From positions 1 through 60,864 of the forward strand of contig JANTHR010000004.1 of assembly GCA_024762315.1 (NCBI GenBank): 60,864 nucleotides of DNA, in the 5' to 3' direction. Numbering within the stretch: the first letter of the stretch is position 1; every line of letters starts with the position of its first letter. Positions 36,887 through 45,747 of the stretch are shown piece after piece. The DNA is from Sulfurovum sp. (GTDB taxonomy: Bacteria > Campylobacterota > Campylobacteria > Campylobacterales > Sulfurovaceae). Under the pieces are notes generated by a model, which was not told where the DNA came from, did not search any database, and saw only the letters and a program-made list of their open reading frames with translations. Position numbers and translations under genes: made by a program.

Positions 36887-36901
36887 TCCTCACTCCTCAC
36901 T
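36874..36901 (-). repeat. 7-bp tandem repeat at the rsmG start
   Basis: Four perfect copies of CCTCACT on the plus strand (AGTGAGG on the minus strand). The array overlaps the first codons and ribosome-binding site of rsmG and touches the ribA stop region. Confidence 0.9.
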
Positions 36902-37478
36902 AAAGCAAATGACCCAGTTGTTCTTTCTTTACTTTCAGATACGCTTCATTATGAGGATTGGGAGCTATCTGTATAGGTAACCGTTCTACGATCTCTATAT
37001 CTGACAAACTTTCTATTTTTGCAGGGTTATTTGTAAGTAGTTTCAACTTTTTGACCTTTAAATAATGCAGAATAAACTCTACTATTTCATAGGTACGCTC
37101 ATCTGCTTTAAATCCAAGCTGATGGTTTGCTGCTACGGTATCAAGCCCTTTATCCTGCAGGGCATAGGCATTGACTTTATTGAGCAGGCCAATGTTTCTT
37201 CCCTCTTGTCTATGGTAGATCACCAATCCGCCCTCTTTGGCTATAAGATCCAGCGCAAAATCCAATTGTTCTCCACAGTCACATTTGACCGAGCCTATAG
37301 CATCACCGGTAAGACACTCAGAGTGTACACGCACAATGGGGGCTTTAAGTGTATGCAGATTTTCGCTAAAGATGGCCAAATGCTCTTTTTGGCTCTGTTG
37401 CTCTTTGAATGCTTGTATTTTAAAAGTACCGTGTTTGGTCGGTAAAGTAGCAATCTGTGATATTTCTATGTTATTCAT
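36900..37478 (-). CDS. ribA: GTP cyclohydrolase II RibA
   Basis: A 192-residue riboflavin-pathway enzyme. The zinc Cys set is in CLTGDAIGSVKCDCGEQL; GLVIYHRQEGRNIGL is the GTP-binding and catalytic loop. It is a stand-alone RibA, not fused to RibB. Adjacent to rsmG and divergent from hemB, the order I recall in C. jejuni. Confidence 0.94.
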   Translation of the reverse strand: MNNIEISQIATLPTKHGTFKIQAFKEQQSQKEHLAIFSENLHTLKAPIVRVHSECLTGDAIGSVKCDCGEQLDFALDLIAKEGGLVIYHRQEGRNIGLLNKVNAYALQDKGLDTVAANHQLGFKADERTYEIVEFILHYLKVKKLKLLTNNPAKIESLSDIEIVERLPIQIAPNPHNEAYLKVKKEQLGHLL

Positions 37479-37497
37479 GCCGAGATTATACAGTAAG

Positions 37498-37529
37498 AAT
37501 TAGAAATTAGGAATTAGGAATTAGGAATT
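37498..37529. repeat. 7-bp tandem repeat between ribA and hemB
   Basis: Four units of GAATTAG (one with an A for G change) run head to tail in the divergent ribA-hemB spacer, ending 40 nt before the hemB ATG. Both promoters should lie close to it. Confidence 0.85.
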
Positions 37530-37569
37530 TTTGGCTAAAATGTTAAAAACTATTTATTTAAGGCTGTGT

Positions 37570-38541
37570 ATGTTTGCTAGATTTAGAAGAAAAAGAATCA
37601 ACCCTGTGTTGCGTGACCTGCTTCAGGAAACCTATTTGAGTGTGAATAATTTCATCTATCCTCTCTTTGCAAGAAGCGGTGAAGGCATCAAAGATGAAGT
37701 GGCTTCCATGCCGGGTGTGTACCAAATGAGTATCGATGAGATCGTCAAAGAGTGTGATGTGCTTAAAAAACTTGGCATCCGTTCCATCATCCTTTTTGGT
37801 ATCCCGGATGTCAAAGACTCTGTAGGCTCTGACGCGATGTGTGAACACGGGATCATCGCTGAAACTGTAAGAGCTGTCAAATCTGCACACCCTGACATGT
37901 TCGTTGTCACTGACCTCTGTTTTTGTGAATACACAGACCATGGACACTGCGGTGTACTCGACCCTGTACTCAAAACGGTTGACAATGATATTACTCTTGA
38001 TAACTTGGCAAAACAGGCAATTGTCCACGCTAAGGCAGGGGTAGATATGATCGCCCCTAGTGGTATGATGGACGGCATGATCCAAGCCATCAGAGGTGGA
38101 CTCGACGCAGCAGGCTTTGAGAACCTGCCGGTCATGAGCTATTCTACTAAATTCGCCTCAGCCTACTACGGACCATTCCGTGATGTAGCAGAGAGTAGCC
38201 CAAGCTTCGGAGACAGAAGAAGCTACCAGATGAACCCGGCAAACAGAAACGAAGCCATTGCCGAGAGTGTAGCCGATGAACATGAAGGTGCAGACATCCT
38301 CATGGTAAAACCTGCTCTGGCTTACATGGATATTATTAGAGATGTAAAGAATAATACCACCCTGCCACTGGCAGTTTACAATGTAAGCGGAGAATACTCC
38401 ATGCTTAAAATGGCTGCAAAAGCAGGTGTCATAGACTATGACAAAGTCATGATGGAAACACTGCTAGGATTTAAACGTGCGGGGGCAGATATTATCATTA
38501 CGTATCATGCCAAGGAAGCGGCGGAGATTTTACAAAAGTAA
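37570..38541 (+). CDS. hemB: delta-aminolevulinic acid dehydratase HemB
   Basis: A 323-residue enzyme that condenses two aminolevulinates to porphobilinogen. I chose the ATG at 37570 (MFARFRRKRINPVLRDL), with AAGG upstream. The zinc-type Cys motif DLCFCEYTDHGHC and the two active-site lysines (SYSTKFASAYYGPF; ILMVKPALAYMD) are present. Confidence 0.96.
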   Translation: MFARFRRKRINPVLRDLLQETYLSVNNFIYPLFARSGEGIKDEVASMPGVYQMSIDEIVKECDVLKKLGIRSIILFGIPDVKDSVGSDAMCEHGIIAETVRAVKSAHPDMFVVTDLCFCEYTDHGHCGVLDPVLKTVDNDITLDNLAKQAIVHAKAGVDMIAPSGMMDGMIQAIRGGLDAAGFENLPVMSYSTKFASAYYGPFRDVAESSPSFGDRRSYQMNPANRNEAIAESVADEHEGADILMVKPALAYMDIIRDVKNNTTLPLAVYNVSGEYSMLKMAAKAGVIDYDKVMMETLLGFKRAGADIIITYHAKEAAEILQK

Positions 38542-38552
38542 ATATTTCTACT

Positions 38553-39257
38553 TTAGATTATTTCTTTCTCATATATTTTTCTCTCAGAATAGTATCGAAG
38601 AAAGGGGTTTATTCCTTCTTTTCTACAATACTTAATAAAATTGGATAATCCATCTTTTGCTAATTTTTTTAAGAAAACATTTGGAAAAATAATCTCCATA
38701 TGATAATTTGTAGGATTAAGAAATATCTCTTCACCCCTTTCAATCACCTCATAAAATGGTGAGTTAACTCCTCTTCTTTCAATTGATTCAGTCCATTCAT
38801 TTGAAGATTGAAACTGATGAACCAATGCATTTCTTGAATGATAAAGCAAATAGCTAAATTTACATTGATCTTGATTTTGAGAAAAATTTGAATTATTCAG
38901 AGCAAATTTTTCTATGGTAGCATAGTTCCGATTACCTTCATTATATATACCTTGTATACTCAAACTACAAGCGTCTAATATGTCCGATGATACTAAATTT
39001 TGTTTTTGAATATGTATGGGGCAATAGCAATTTCCCTCTTGCCATTTTGAAAATTCACTTAAAAATTTTATAAATCTTTGTTTTACACTATCTTTAGGAT
39101 ATGCTGCTTTTGCTAACGATTCTAAAAATGAAAAATAAATAATTTTTTTGAATAGTACTTCATTATCTTCAGAGGATAACTCTTCTATAGATGTTAGTTT
39201 GCTTTCCATATAAGCTTCAAATTCTAGTATTCTTTTTTCTTGTTCAAATTGTTCCAA
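38553..39257 (-). CDS. HEPN-like protein in a toxin-antitoxin operon
   Basis: A 234-residue, mostly helical protein, strikingly AT-rich compared with its neighbours. YHSRNALVHQF (Arg142-Asn143-x3-His147) matches the R-polar-x(3-5)-H motif of HEPN ribonucleases or nucleotidyltransferase partners. A Cys-rich CYCPIH lies at 77-82. It starts 5 nt after the RelE-like toxin gene and ends 11 nt before the hemB stop on the opposite strand. No close family is recognised. It could be a third toxin-system component, a defence RNase or an unrelated passenger. Confidence 0.7.
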   Translation of the reverse strand: MEQFEQEKRILEFEAYMESKLTSIEELSSEDNEVLFKKIIYFSFLESLAKAAYPKDSVKQRFIKFLSEFSKWQEGNCYCPIHIQKQNLVSSDILDACSLSIQGIYNEGNRNYATIEKFALNNSNFSQNQDQCKFSYLLYHSRNALVHQFQSSNEWTESIERRGVNSPFYEVIERGEEIFLNPTNYHMEIIFPNVFLKKLAKDGLSNFIKYCRKEGINPFLRYYSERKIYEKEII

Positions 39258-39262
39258 ATTGC

Positions 39263-39565
39263 TTATCCTCTCCTCTCCCCAGCTTTCGCATAAACAGCCA
39301 TATCATCCCTCTTCCCTACAGCTATCACCTCAACAGTAATAATCTCTTCTAAAATCGTATAGACAATACGCACTTTCTTTTTATCCACATACATTTTTCT
39401 ACATCCCGTTAAGTTGTAGCCATTTTTATTGCCAAGTAATTGACCTAATTCTGGTGAAGTTTGGAGCTTTTTAAACTGCTTATAGACCAACATCAGTTGT
39501 GTTTTAGAAAGTTCTCTAAAATCTCTTTTAATCACCTCAGGATGCAATATTACCTCATAGTTCAT
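39263..39565 (-). CDS. RelE/ParE-superfamily toxin
   Basis: A 100-residue basic protein of the RelE type: an N-terminal strand (YEVILHPEVIKRD), two helices, then a C-terminal sheet with GCRKMYVDKKKVRIVYTILE and VEVIAVGKRDD. RelE toxins cleave mRNA on the ribosome. Overlaps the antitoxin gene by 11 bp, the common antitoxin-first arrangement. Confidence 0.88.
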   Translation of the reverse strand: MNYEVILHPEVIKRDFRELSKTQLMLVYKQFKKLQTSPELGQLLGNKNGYNLTGCRKMYVDKKKVRIVYTILEEIITVEVIAVGKRDDMAVYAKAGERRG

Positions 39566-39854
39566 CTAAATCAATACCAAACTTTTTTGCAGACTCCTCC
39601 AGCGAAATATACTCACTCTTAGGTGTTTGACGTCTTTCTTCCACTATTTTGGCTATCTCCATATGTTCTATAAGCTCATATGCTTCTTTCAGTCTCTCAT
39701 ATTCTTCAATGTCTATGATGACTGCTTCAAGCTTATTGTTTTTAGATATAGCTATTTTATCTTTTAGATTTTTAGTAATCTTACTGAGAGTACCCGATAC
39801 ATTGCGAGCCAAATCCGTTGCAGAAATTATTTCATCTCTTGTATAGGCTATCAT
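39555..39854 (-). CDS. Phd/YefM-family antitoxin
   Basis: A 99-residue protein with an N-terminal Phd/YefM DNA-binding domain (ISATDLARNVSGTLSKI; IDIEEYERLKEAYEL) and an acidic C-terminus that should wrap the toxin. Such antitoxins bind and repress their own promoter, likely in the 60-nt AT-rich spacer upstream. It is the first gene of a three-gene unit. Confidence 0.87.
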   Translation of the reverse strand: MIAYTRDEIISATDLARNVSGTLSKITKNLKDKIAISKNNKLEAVIIDIEEYERLKEAYELIEHMEIAKIVEERRQTPKSEYISLEESAKKFGIDLDEL

Positions 39855-39942
39855 TTTAATATCCTTATTATTTTATGTTTAATTATATGTATAATACTAC
39901 ATTAAAATCAATATGTCAAACACTTTAGCTATAATTCCATCC

Positions 39943-40560
39943 ATGAACATCAAAAACAAACCCGCAACCTTTTTTGCCCTTCTCATCCTCCTGCTCATGG
40001 CATTCATCCTCTACTGGAGCATGACAAAACCTGTTTCTGTGGTCATTCAGGCAGGGCATGAGGGTAGAACTTGTGGGAATACCGGTGCAGAGTGTAAACT
40101 GTACAGAGAAGAAGATTGGAACATCCTTGTGGCAGATGAAGTGGTAAAGAAGTTACGTTCCTGGAAGATTGATGTCAAGCGTATGCCTGCACGTGTGCAT
40201 TTCACCAGAGCCAAAATAGTTGTTGCCATACACTTTGACAGAGCAACGACTCCGTGTAATTCAGGGGCAAGCATCGGTTATCCTTCTGATGATTCCAAGG
40301 CTTTTGCCCAACGATGGAAAGCACTCTACAAAGACTATTTCCCTTTCAAATGGCACGAAGACAACTTTACAGACAACCTCAAGAACTACTACGCCTACCG
40401 TTGGATACGAGCAGAAAAATTTCTTCTTCTTGAACTCGGAGAGATCACCTGTGACAAGCAGACCAAATGGCTCAAACCACGCCTTAAAAAGATTGCACAT
40501 CTTGTAGCCTATGCCATTGCCAAAGAATTGGGCAAAAAGGTCAAGAGGCCTGCTTTATAA
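39943..40560 (+). CDS. membrane-anchored N-acetylmuramoyl-L-alanine amidase-like protein
   Basis: A 205-residue protein with one N-terminal membrane helix (about 9-27) and an Amidase_3-like periplasmic domain. His39 (VVIQAGHEGR), Glu57 (LYREEDWN) and His97 (VVAIHFDRA) fit the zinc ligands; Glu164 (LLLELGEIT) fits the catalytic glutamate. It should cut peptide stems from glycan. A start at 39913 is possible but the ATG at 39943 leads straight into the anchor. No strong ribosome-binding site is seen. Confidence 0.78.
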   Translation: MNIKNKPATFFALLILLLMAFILYWSMTKPVSVVIQAGHEGRTCGNTGAECKLYREEDWNILVADEVVKKLRSWKIDVKRMPARVHFTRAKIVVAIHFDRATTPCNSGASIGYPSDDSKAFAQRWKALYKDYFPFKWHEDNFTDNLKNYYAYRWIRAEKFLLLELGEITCDKQTKWLKPRLKKIAHLVAYAIAKELGKKVKRPAL

Positions 40561-40637
40561 GCTCTTCAAGCATATTATGGTAAAATAATTTCTTTTAAAT
40601 TTTACTATCATGCTATGATAGGTAAGAGGATAGTCCT

Positions 40638-41558
40638 ATGAGACACTTTTTAACACTCAAAGATTTCACAAAAGACGAGATATTTGAGATGATCGCTTTG
40701 GCACAGAAGATCAAAGCACAGACCAAACAGCGTAAGTTTGTACCGTACATGGAACATCAGACGCTGGGTATGATATTTGAGAAGAGTTCTACACGTACGC
40801 GGGTAAGCTTTGAGACAGGCATTTACCAGCTTGGCGGCATAGGCCTGTTCCTGTCATCAAATGACATTCAGCTGGGACGCGGCGAACCCATGAAAGATAC
40901 ATCCAGGGTCATCAGCCGGATGGTTGACATGGTCATGATACGCACATTTGAGCAGAGTAAACTTGAAGAGTTTGCCCACTATTCCAAAGTACCGGTCGTT
41001 AATGGCCTCACCGACTCTTATCATCCGGTACAGCTTATGACCGACTACCTGACCATGATAGAATTTGAAAAAGACAAAAACCCTGTAGTTGCCTATGTGG
41101 GTGACGGAAACAATATGACCCATTCATGGCTCATGCTTGCAGCCAAGCTGGGCTTTGAACTCAGAGTTGCCACACCCAAAGGGTATGAGTGCGATGCAAC
41201 TGTTGTAGAAGATGCTTTAGTGTTCGCCAAAGAGAGTGGTGCCAAGATCACTTTTGGCAATGACCCTAAAGAGGCTGTCAAAGGATGTGATGTTGTTACA
41301 ACCGATACATGGGTCTCCATGGGACAGGAAGATGAAAAAGAGGTACGCCTTAAAGCCTTTGAAGGGTACATGGTAGATGAAGCCATGATGTCGCTCGCAA
41401 AAGAAGATGCCATCTTCCTGCACTGCCTCCCGGCCTACAGAGGCTACGAAGTCAGCGAAGAGACATTTGAAAAGCATGCCGATGTCATTTTTACCGAAGC
41501 AGAAAACAGACTTCATGCCCAAAAGGGGATCATGGTGTGGTTAGATCAGCACCGCTGA
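40638..41558 (+). CDS. argF: ornithine carbamoyltransferase ArgF
   Basis: A 306-residue enzyme of arginine synthesis. Carbamoyl-phosphate motif [15 protein letters not shown], ornithine-side motif DTWVSMG and the catalytic HCLPAYRG are all present. Separated from hemN by 153 nt of repeats. Confidence 0.97.
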   Translation: MRHFLTLKDFTKDEIFEMIALAQKIKAQTKQRKFVPYMEHQTLGMIFEKSSTRTRVSFETGIYQLGGIGLFLSSNDIQLGRGEPMKDTSRVISRMVDMVMIRTFEQSKLEEFAHYSKVPVVNGLTDSYHPVQLMTDYLTMIEFEKDKNPVVAYVGDGNNMTHSWLMLAAKLGFELRVATPKGYECDATVVEDALVFAKESGAKITFGNDPKEAVKGCDVVTTDTWVSMGQEDEKEVRLKAFEGYMVDEAMMSLAKEDAIFLHCLPAYRGYEVSEETFEKHADVIFTEAENRLHAQKGIMVWLDQHR

Positions 41559-41567
41559 TCAAACCAA

Positions 41568-41694
41568 GCGTTCAGCGTTCAGCGCTAAGCGTTAAGGATT
41601 TTAATAAATAAAAATAATATTAATGCGTCACAAACGTGAAGCAATGTGAAAAAGAGAAAAACCTCTGAACACTGAACGCTGAACGCTGAACGCT
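41568..41694. repeat. inverted arrays of 7-bp repeats flanking an AT-rich core
   Basis: The left arm has TTCAGCG twice plus a CTAAGCG variant (41571-41591). The right arm has CTGAACR four times (41665-41694), its reverse complement. The core between them is AT-rich and carries CGTCACAAACGTGAAGCAA (41626-41644), related to a sequence in the pyrB-pabB spacer. The arms could pair into a long hairpin in the argF-hemN transcript. Confidence 0.85.
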
Positions 41695-41711
41695 TTTTCT
41701 GAAGGAAAACA

Positions 41712-43079
41712 ATGAGCCAAATAGATCTAGAAAAATTCAGCAAATACTCCAAACCCGGACCAAGATACACCAGTTATCCCACTGCTCTAGAGTTTAAAGA
41801 TGACTTCAAATATGAGGACTACATCAAATATCTTGAAAATGGTACAGAGAAACTTTCACTCTACATTCATTTGCCATTTTGCAGGTCGGCCTGCTACTTT
41901 TGCGGATGCAACGTGGTCTTTACTTCAAAAGAGGAAAAACTCAGCCAATACATTGAATACCTGAAAAAAGAGATAGATATACTGGCGAAACATCTTGATA
42001 CCGACCGTGAAGTGATACAGTTCCACTTTGGCGGAGGAACACCTACCTTCTACAAAGCTTTTGAGCTTGATGAGATTGTCACTTATGTTAAGTCAAAATT
42101 CCCGAACTGGAGTGCAGATGCAGAGATCAGCTGTGAAATAGACCCCCGCTTCTTCAACGAAGATCAAATGAAAGTCTTTAAGAAGCATGGTTTTAACCGT
42201 ATCAGTTTCGGTGTACAGGACTTTGACCCCAGAGTACAACAGGAGATCCACCGTATCCAACCGTATGAGCTGACCCAAGCAGCCGTTGACCTTGCCCGAA
42301 AATATGGTATAAACTCTATTAACATTGACCTTATTTACGGTCTGCCCTACCAGACTTTTGAAAGTTTTAAAGAAACGCTTCAAAAAGCATTTACCCTTGG
42401 TCCGGACAGGCTGGCAGTATTTAACTATGCCCATGTACCCTGGCTGAAGAAAACCATGCGTAAATTTGATGAAACAACATTGCCGTCCCCGGATGTGAAA
42501 CTTAAGATATTCCAGTACACTATTGACTTTTTTGAAAGCAACGGGTATAAAATGGTAGGTATGGATCACTTTGCAAAGCCTGAAGATGAGCTCTTTGCTG
42601 CCATAGCAAAAGGTGAACTGCATAGAAATTTCCAGGGTTACACCACCAAAGGCGGTGCGAACCTCATCGGTATCGGCCTAACAAGTATCGGTGAAGGAAA
42701 CCGTTATTATGCACAGAACACCAAAGATATGAAAGTCTATGAGGAAGCAATAGATGCAGACAGACTTCCGTTTGAGAAAGGTGTAGAGCTCTCTGAAGAT
42801 GACTATATTCGCAAAGCCGTCATTATGGAACTCATGGCAAATTTCTCCATAGACATCAAAAGAGTAGAAAAAGAACATAATATAGACTTTAAAAGCTATT
42901 TTGCCGATGCACTGGAGGAATTACAAGAATTCGTAGAGGCCGATCTTGTGACACTTACAGAAGATAAAATCTCCGTAAGCCCGACAGGAACCCTGCTCAT
43001 TCGTAACATCGCTATGCCGTTTGATGCCTATATGCATCAGTATGGCGGGAATAAGAAGAGTTTTTCGAAGACTGTATAG
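41712..43079 (+). CDS. hemN: oxygen-independent coproporphyrinogen III dehydrogenase HemN
   Basis: A 455-residue radical SAM enzyme of haem synthesis. The cluster motif CRSACYFCGCN supplies Cys 4Fe-4S ligands in CxxxCxxC form followed by a further Cys; FGGGTPTF is the SAM motif, and DFDPRVQQEIHRIQPY and the HemN C-terminal domain are typical. The downstream Fe-S protein may supply electrons. Confidence 0.95.
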   Translation: MSQIDLEKFSKYSKPGPRYTSYPTALEFKDDFKYEDYIKYLENGTEKLSLYIHLPFCRSACYFCGCNVVFTSKEEKLSQYIEYLKKEIDILAKHLDTDREVIQFHFGGGTPTFYKAFELDEIVTYVKSKFPNWSADAEISCEIDPRFFNEDQMKVFKKHGFNRISFGVQDFDPRVQQEIHRIQPYELTQAAVDLARKYGINSINIDLIYGLPYQTFESFKETLQKAFTLGPDRLAVFNYAHVPWLKKTMRKFDETTLPSPDVKLKIFQYTIDFFESNGYKMVGMDHFAKPEDELFAAIAKGELHRNFQGYTTKGGANLIGIGLTSIGEGNRYYAQNTKDMKVYEEAIDADRLPFEKGVELSEDDYIRKAVIMELMANFSIDIKRVEKEHNIDFKSYFADALEELQEFVEADLVTLTEDKISVSPTGTLLIRNIAMPFDAYMHQYGGNKKSFSKTV

Positions 43080-43085
43080 CCAAAT

Positions 43086-43145
43086 GGTGGGCAATTGCCC
43101 ACCCTACAAAATAATAGAACCCCGTAGGGTGGGCAATTGCCCACC
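43086..43145. repeat. pair of GTAGGGTGGGC palindromes (REP-like)
   Basis: Two copies of the 18-bp perfect palindrome GGTGGGCAATTGCCCACC (43086-43103 and 43128-43145), extended by CTAC and GTAG into a 22-bp inverted repeat with a 16-nt spacer. It lies a few bases after the hemN stop. Each half and the whole can fold. Confidence 0.9.
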
Positions 43146-43177
43146 TTTAATTATAAACGGGTGATAAGGAAACGAAC

Positions 43178-44482
43178 TTGAAACATCCAGAAGACATTTT
43201 CAACTTCACAGCAACAAGTGACGACTGTATCAAGTGCGGTAAATGTATCCCTGTCTGTACGATCCACCAGATAAACCCTGATGAAACTACTTCTCCCCGC
43301 GGTTTCATCGACCTTTTGGGTGCCTATAAGCGTGGTGATCTCGAGTTAGACAAAAATGCCAAGAACATCTTTGAGAGCTGTTTTCTATGTACCAACTGTG
43401 TGGATGTCTGCCCGAACTCACTTGCAACAGATATGGTCATAGAAGAAGTTCGTGCAGACATTGCCGACAAATACGGTATAGCATGGTTCAAAAGAGGCTT
43501 CTTCTTCCTGCTTCGCCACCGCAAGATCATGGACTTTGTCATGAAATTCGGTTTCATGTTCAAAACCTGTGCTTTAGCACAAGATGAAAAAGGCAGAGGA
43601 CTCTTCTCAAGATTTTCACTTCCTATGATGAAGAAGGGAAGACTTATTCCTTCGATGATGAAAACCAGCTTTCTTAACAGCTACCCCGAAGAAATACCCG
43701 CGCCCGACCAAGAGAAAAAAAACCTTCGTGTTGCCATCTTCATCGGTTGTTTGGGGAACTACAACTATGAAGGTATAGGGAAGAGTCTTGTAGAGATACT
43801 CGAGATTCTCAATATTGATGTATTCATCCCTAAAGATCAGCTCTGCTGCGGTGCCCCTGCCTATTTTACCGGTGACATGAACTCTGTGGAATATATGACT
43901 AAGAAAAATATAGAATACTTTGAAAGCTTTATGGATGAGTGTGACGCAATGCTCATCCCTGAAGCAACCTGTTCAGCCATGGTCAAACATGACTGGCAGG
44001 TATTCTTTAAGAACCACGATATGCCAGAGTGGGAAGCACGTGCCAAAAAAGTAGCCGAAAAGATACACATGGCCACTGCATGGCTGCATGACAATACCGA
44101 CCTTAAAGAAATACTTGAGAGCAAAGGTAATAAATTTGATGAAACAGTTACCTACCACGATCCGTGTCATGCAAGGAAAGTACAAGGTATTTATGAAGAA
44201 CCGCGTAATCTGCTTGCTCCAAACTATCCCATGGTAGAAATGAGTGATCCCAACCGTTGCTGCGGTTTTGGCGGTGTGACGATGCAGACTGAAAAATTCC
44301 ACTTTGCCGAAGCTGCAGGGAAACCCAAGGCAGCCATGATCAAAGAGACAAAAGCTCACTATGTGAGTGCTGAATGTTCTGCCTGTCGGGTCCAGATCAG
44401 CGAGTCCATGAACAATGCAGAAGTAGAAACGATCTTTAAAAATCCGCTTGAGTTGATCGCGGAAGCATTAAAAAACGAGTGA
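43178..44482 (+). CDS. Fe-S electron-transfer protein (GlpC/LutA/HdrD-like)
   Basis: A 434-residue protein with two N-terminal 4Fe-4S motifs (CIKCGKCIPVC and CFLCTNCVDVCP) and two CCG domains (CCGAPAYFTGD; HDPCHARKVQG then CCGFGGV). Such proteins pass electrons in heterodisulfide reductase and lactate/glycolate oxidation systems. It starts at TTG with AAGGA 7 nt upstream. Adjacency to hemN is conserved in C. jejuni as I recall, so a role in haem-linked redox is plausible but unproven. Confidence 0.88.
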   Translation: MKHPEDIFNFTATSDDCIKCGKCIPVCTIHQINPDETTSPRGFIDLLGAYKRGDLELDKNAKNIFESCFLCTNCVDVCPNSLATDMVIEEVRADIADKYGIAWFKRGFFFLLRHRKIMDFVMKFGFMFKTCALAQDEKGRGLFSRFSLPMMKKGRLIPSMMKTSFLNSYPEEIPAPDQEKKNLRVAIFIGCLGNYNYEGIGKSLVEILEILNIDVFIPKDQLCCGAPAYFTGDMNSVEYMTKKNIEYFESFMDECDAMLIPEATCSAMVKHDWQVFFKNHDMPEWEARAKKVAEKIHMATAWLHDNTDLKEILESKGNKFDETVTYHDPCHARKVQGIYEEPRNLLAPNYPMVEMSDPNRCCGFGGVTMQTEKFHFAEAAGKPKAAMIKETKAHYVSAECSACRVQISESMNNAEVETIFKNPLELIAEALKNE

Positions 44483-44490
44483 TGAACATG

Positions 44491-45747
44491 TCACTTCGTT
44501 CGGGCGATTTTTAGTTTCTCATTATTGGGTACAAGTATAAAAATATTTTTACCCTCTTCATGCTTATATCCCAATCTGTATCCCAATTTATGCAAAATGC
44601 TATCTACGATATAAAGCCCCAGACCAAAACCTGAACTTCGCTTTTCTGCCTGAGAGAATGGCTCCGTATAATAATTAAGAGGATGCTCCAAAGCATCCCC
44701 CCGGGAAATGACCTCTATCATACCGTGATTGGTTTGGATCATTGCACATTTATCTTTGCCATACTTCATGCCGTTATCTATCAAGTTTTTCAACACAAGT
44801 GTCATCAACTTCTTATCTGTTGTCAAAGCAATATCTTTTATTTCTACCTTTACACAGTTGCTATGTGTCATAAGAAGCTCCTGTGCATCACCAAGGATCT
44901 CACTCAACATTACATATTCAAAATCTGGCTCAAAACTTTGAGTGGTCACCCTCTCGATCTCGGCTAGTTCGGAAATAAGCTCATTCATGCGTTCAAATGC
45001 ACGCACAAGTACCTTTTTCGTACCTTCATCTTCGAGCATTTCAGCAACGATACGCCCTTTGGTAATAGGCGTTTTTAATTCATGCATCATGTTGCGCATA
45101 AAGAGGTTCTTCGAGGTACTGAGCTCATTGATATGTACGATCGCATCATCAAAACTCTTTGCAATTTTACCGATCTCGTCATCATGCTCATAGGTGATAC
45201 GCGTATTCATGTCGCCCTGAGCAAATCGCTGTATCTGTCTATGCAGTTTCTTCAGCGGATAGAGCTTTTTCAATACCGCCAGATAAAGTAAAAGCAGCAG
45301 TCCGATAAGGAATACCCCGGAAGCTACCGCTATCTCGAAAAAGTAGTTTTTAGGCCTGTCTTCTTTAAGCATGAGATTATAGGACATATGCTGAACATAA
45401 ATATAATGCTTACCATCAATATCAAACACTCTTACCTGTCCTACGCTCGATCCTCCGCTAAATACGGTTTTACCTTTTTTCTCGATCTTCTTTCTGATCT
45501 CTTTGACTTTCTTTCTCGGGACAGGTTTGACATGCAGATCCTTATAGAGTTTTTTAAGATCATCTCTGTCAGGGTTCAATTGCAAGTTGGAAAGAAAAGT
45601 AATAGAGATCAATTGATAGCGTTTGAATTCGTCTATCTTGCGCCTATCTTTATCCCATGAAAGAAAAAGAAGGAATGTGGCAATCAAAATTGCGATCGCT
45701 ACAGAAAAAAGAATATGTATAAACGTTGTAACAGATAAATTTCGCAT
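44491..45747 (-). CDS. sensor histidine kinase, ArsS-like
   Basis: A 418-residue kinase with two membrane helices (about 9-29 and 135-160), a short periplasmic sensor, a HAMP domain, a HisKA domain with the phospho-acceptor His in MMHELKTPIT near residue 221, and an HATPase domain (NLIDNGMKYG; SSGFGLGLYIV). It resembles the H. pylori acid-sensing ArsS lineage, on gene order and style only. It is one base from the regulator stop and co-expressed. Confidence 0.87.
   Translation of the reverse strand: MRNLSVTTFIHILFSVAIAILIATFLLFLSWDKDRRKIDEFKRYQLISITFLSNLQLNPDRDDLKKLYKDLHVKPVPRKKVKEIRKKIEKKGKTVFSGGSSVGQVRVFDIDGKHYIYVQHMSYNLMLKEDRPKNYFFEIAVASGVFLIGLLLLLYLAVLKKLYPLKKLHRQIQRFAQGDMNTRITYEHDDEIGKIAKSFDDAIVHINELSTSKNLFMRNMMHELKTPITKGRIVAEMLEDEGTKKVLVRAFERMNELISELAEIERVTTQSFEPDFEYVMLSEILGDAQELLMTHSNCVKVEIKDIALTTDKKLMTLVLKNLIDNGMKYGKDKCAMIQTNHGMIEVISRGDALEHPLNYYTEPFSQAEKRSSGFGLGLYIVDSILHKLGYRLGYKHEEGKNIFILVPNNEKLKIARTK

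Noticed and set aside
36874..37529. The heptamer arrays considered as CRISPR-like
   Set aside because: Units are 7 bp with no spacers; no cas genes are present.
39930..39935. TATAAT just upstream of the amidase ATG, suggesting a leaderless mRNA
   Set aside because: No -35 at the right distance in an AT-rich stretch; too weak to annotate.
41585..41770. A minus-strand ORF across the argF-hemN repeats
   Set aside because: It runs through the heptamer arrays and the hemN start, and has no homologous look.
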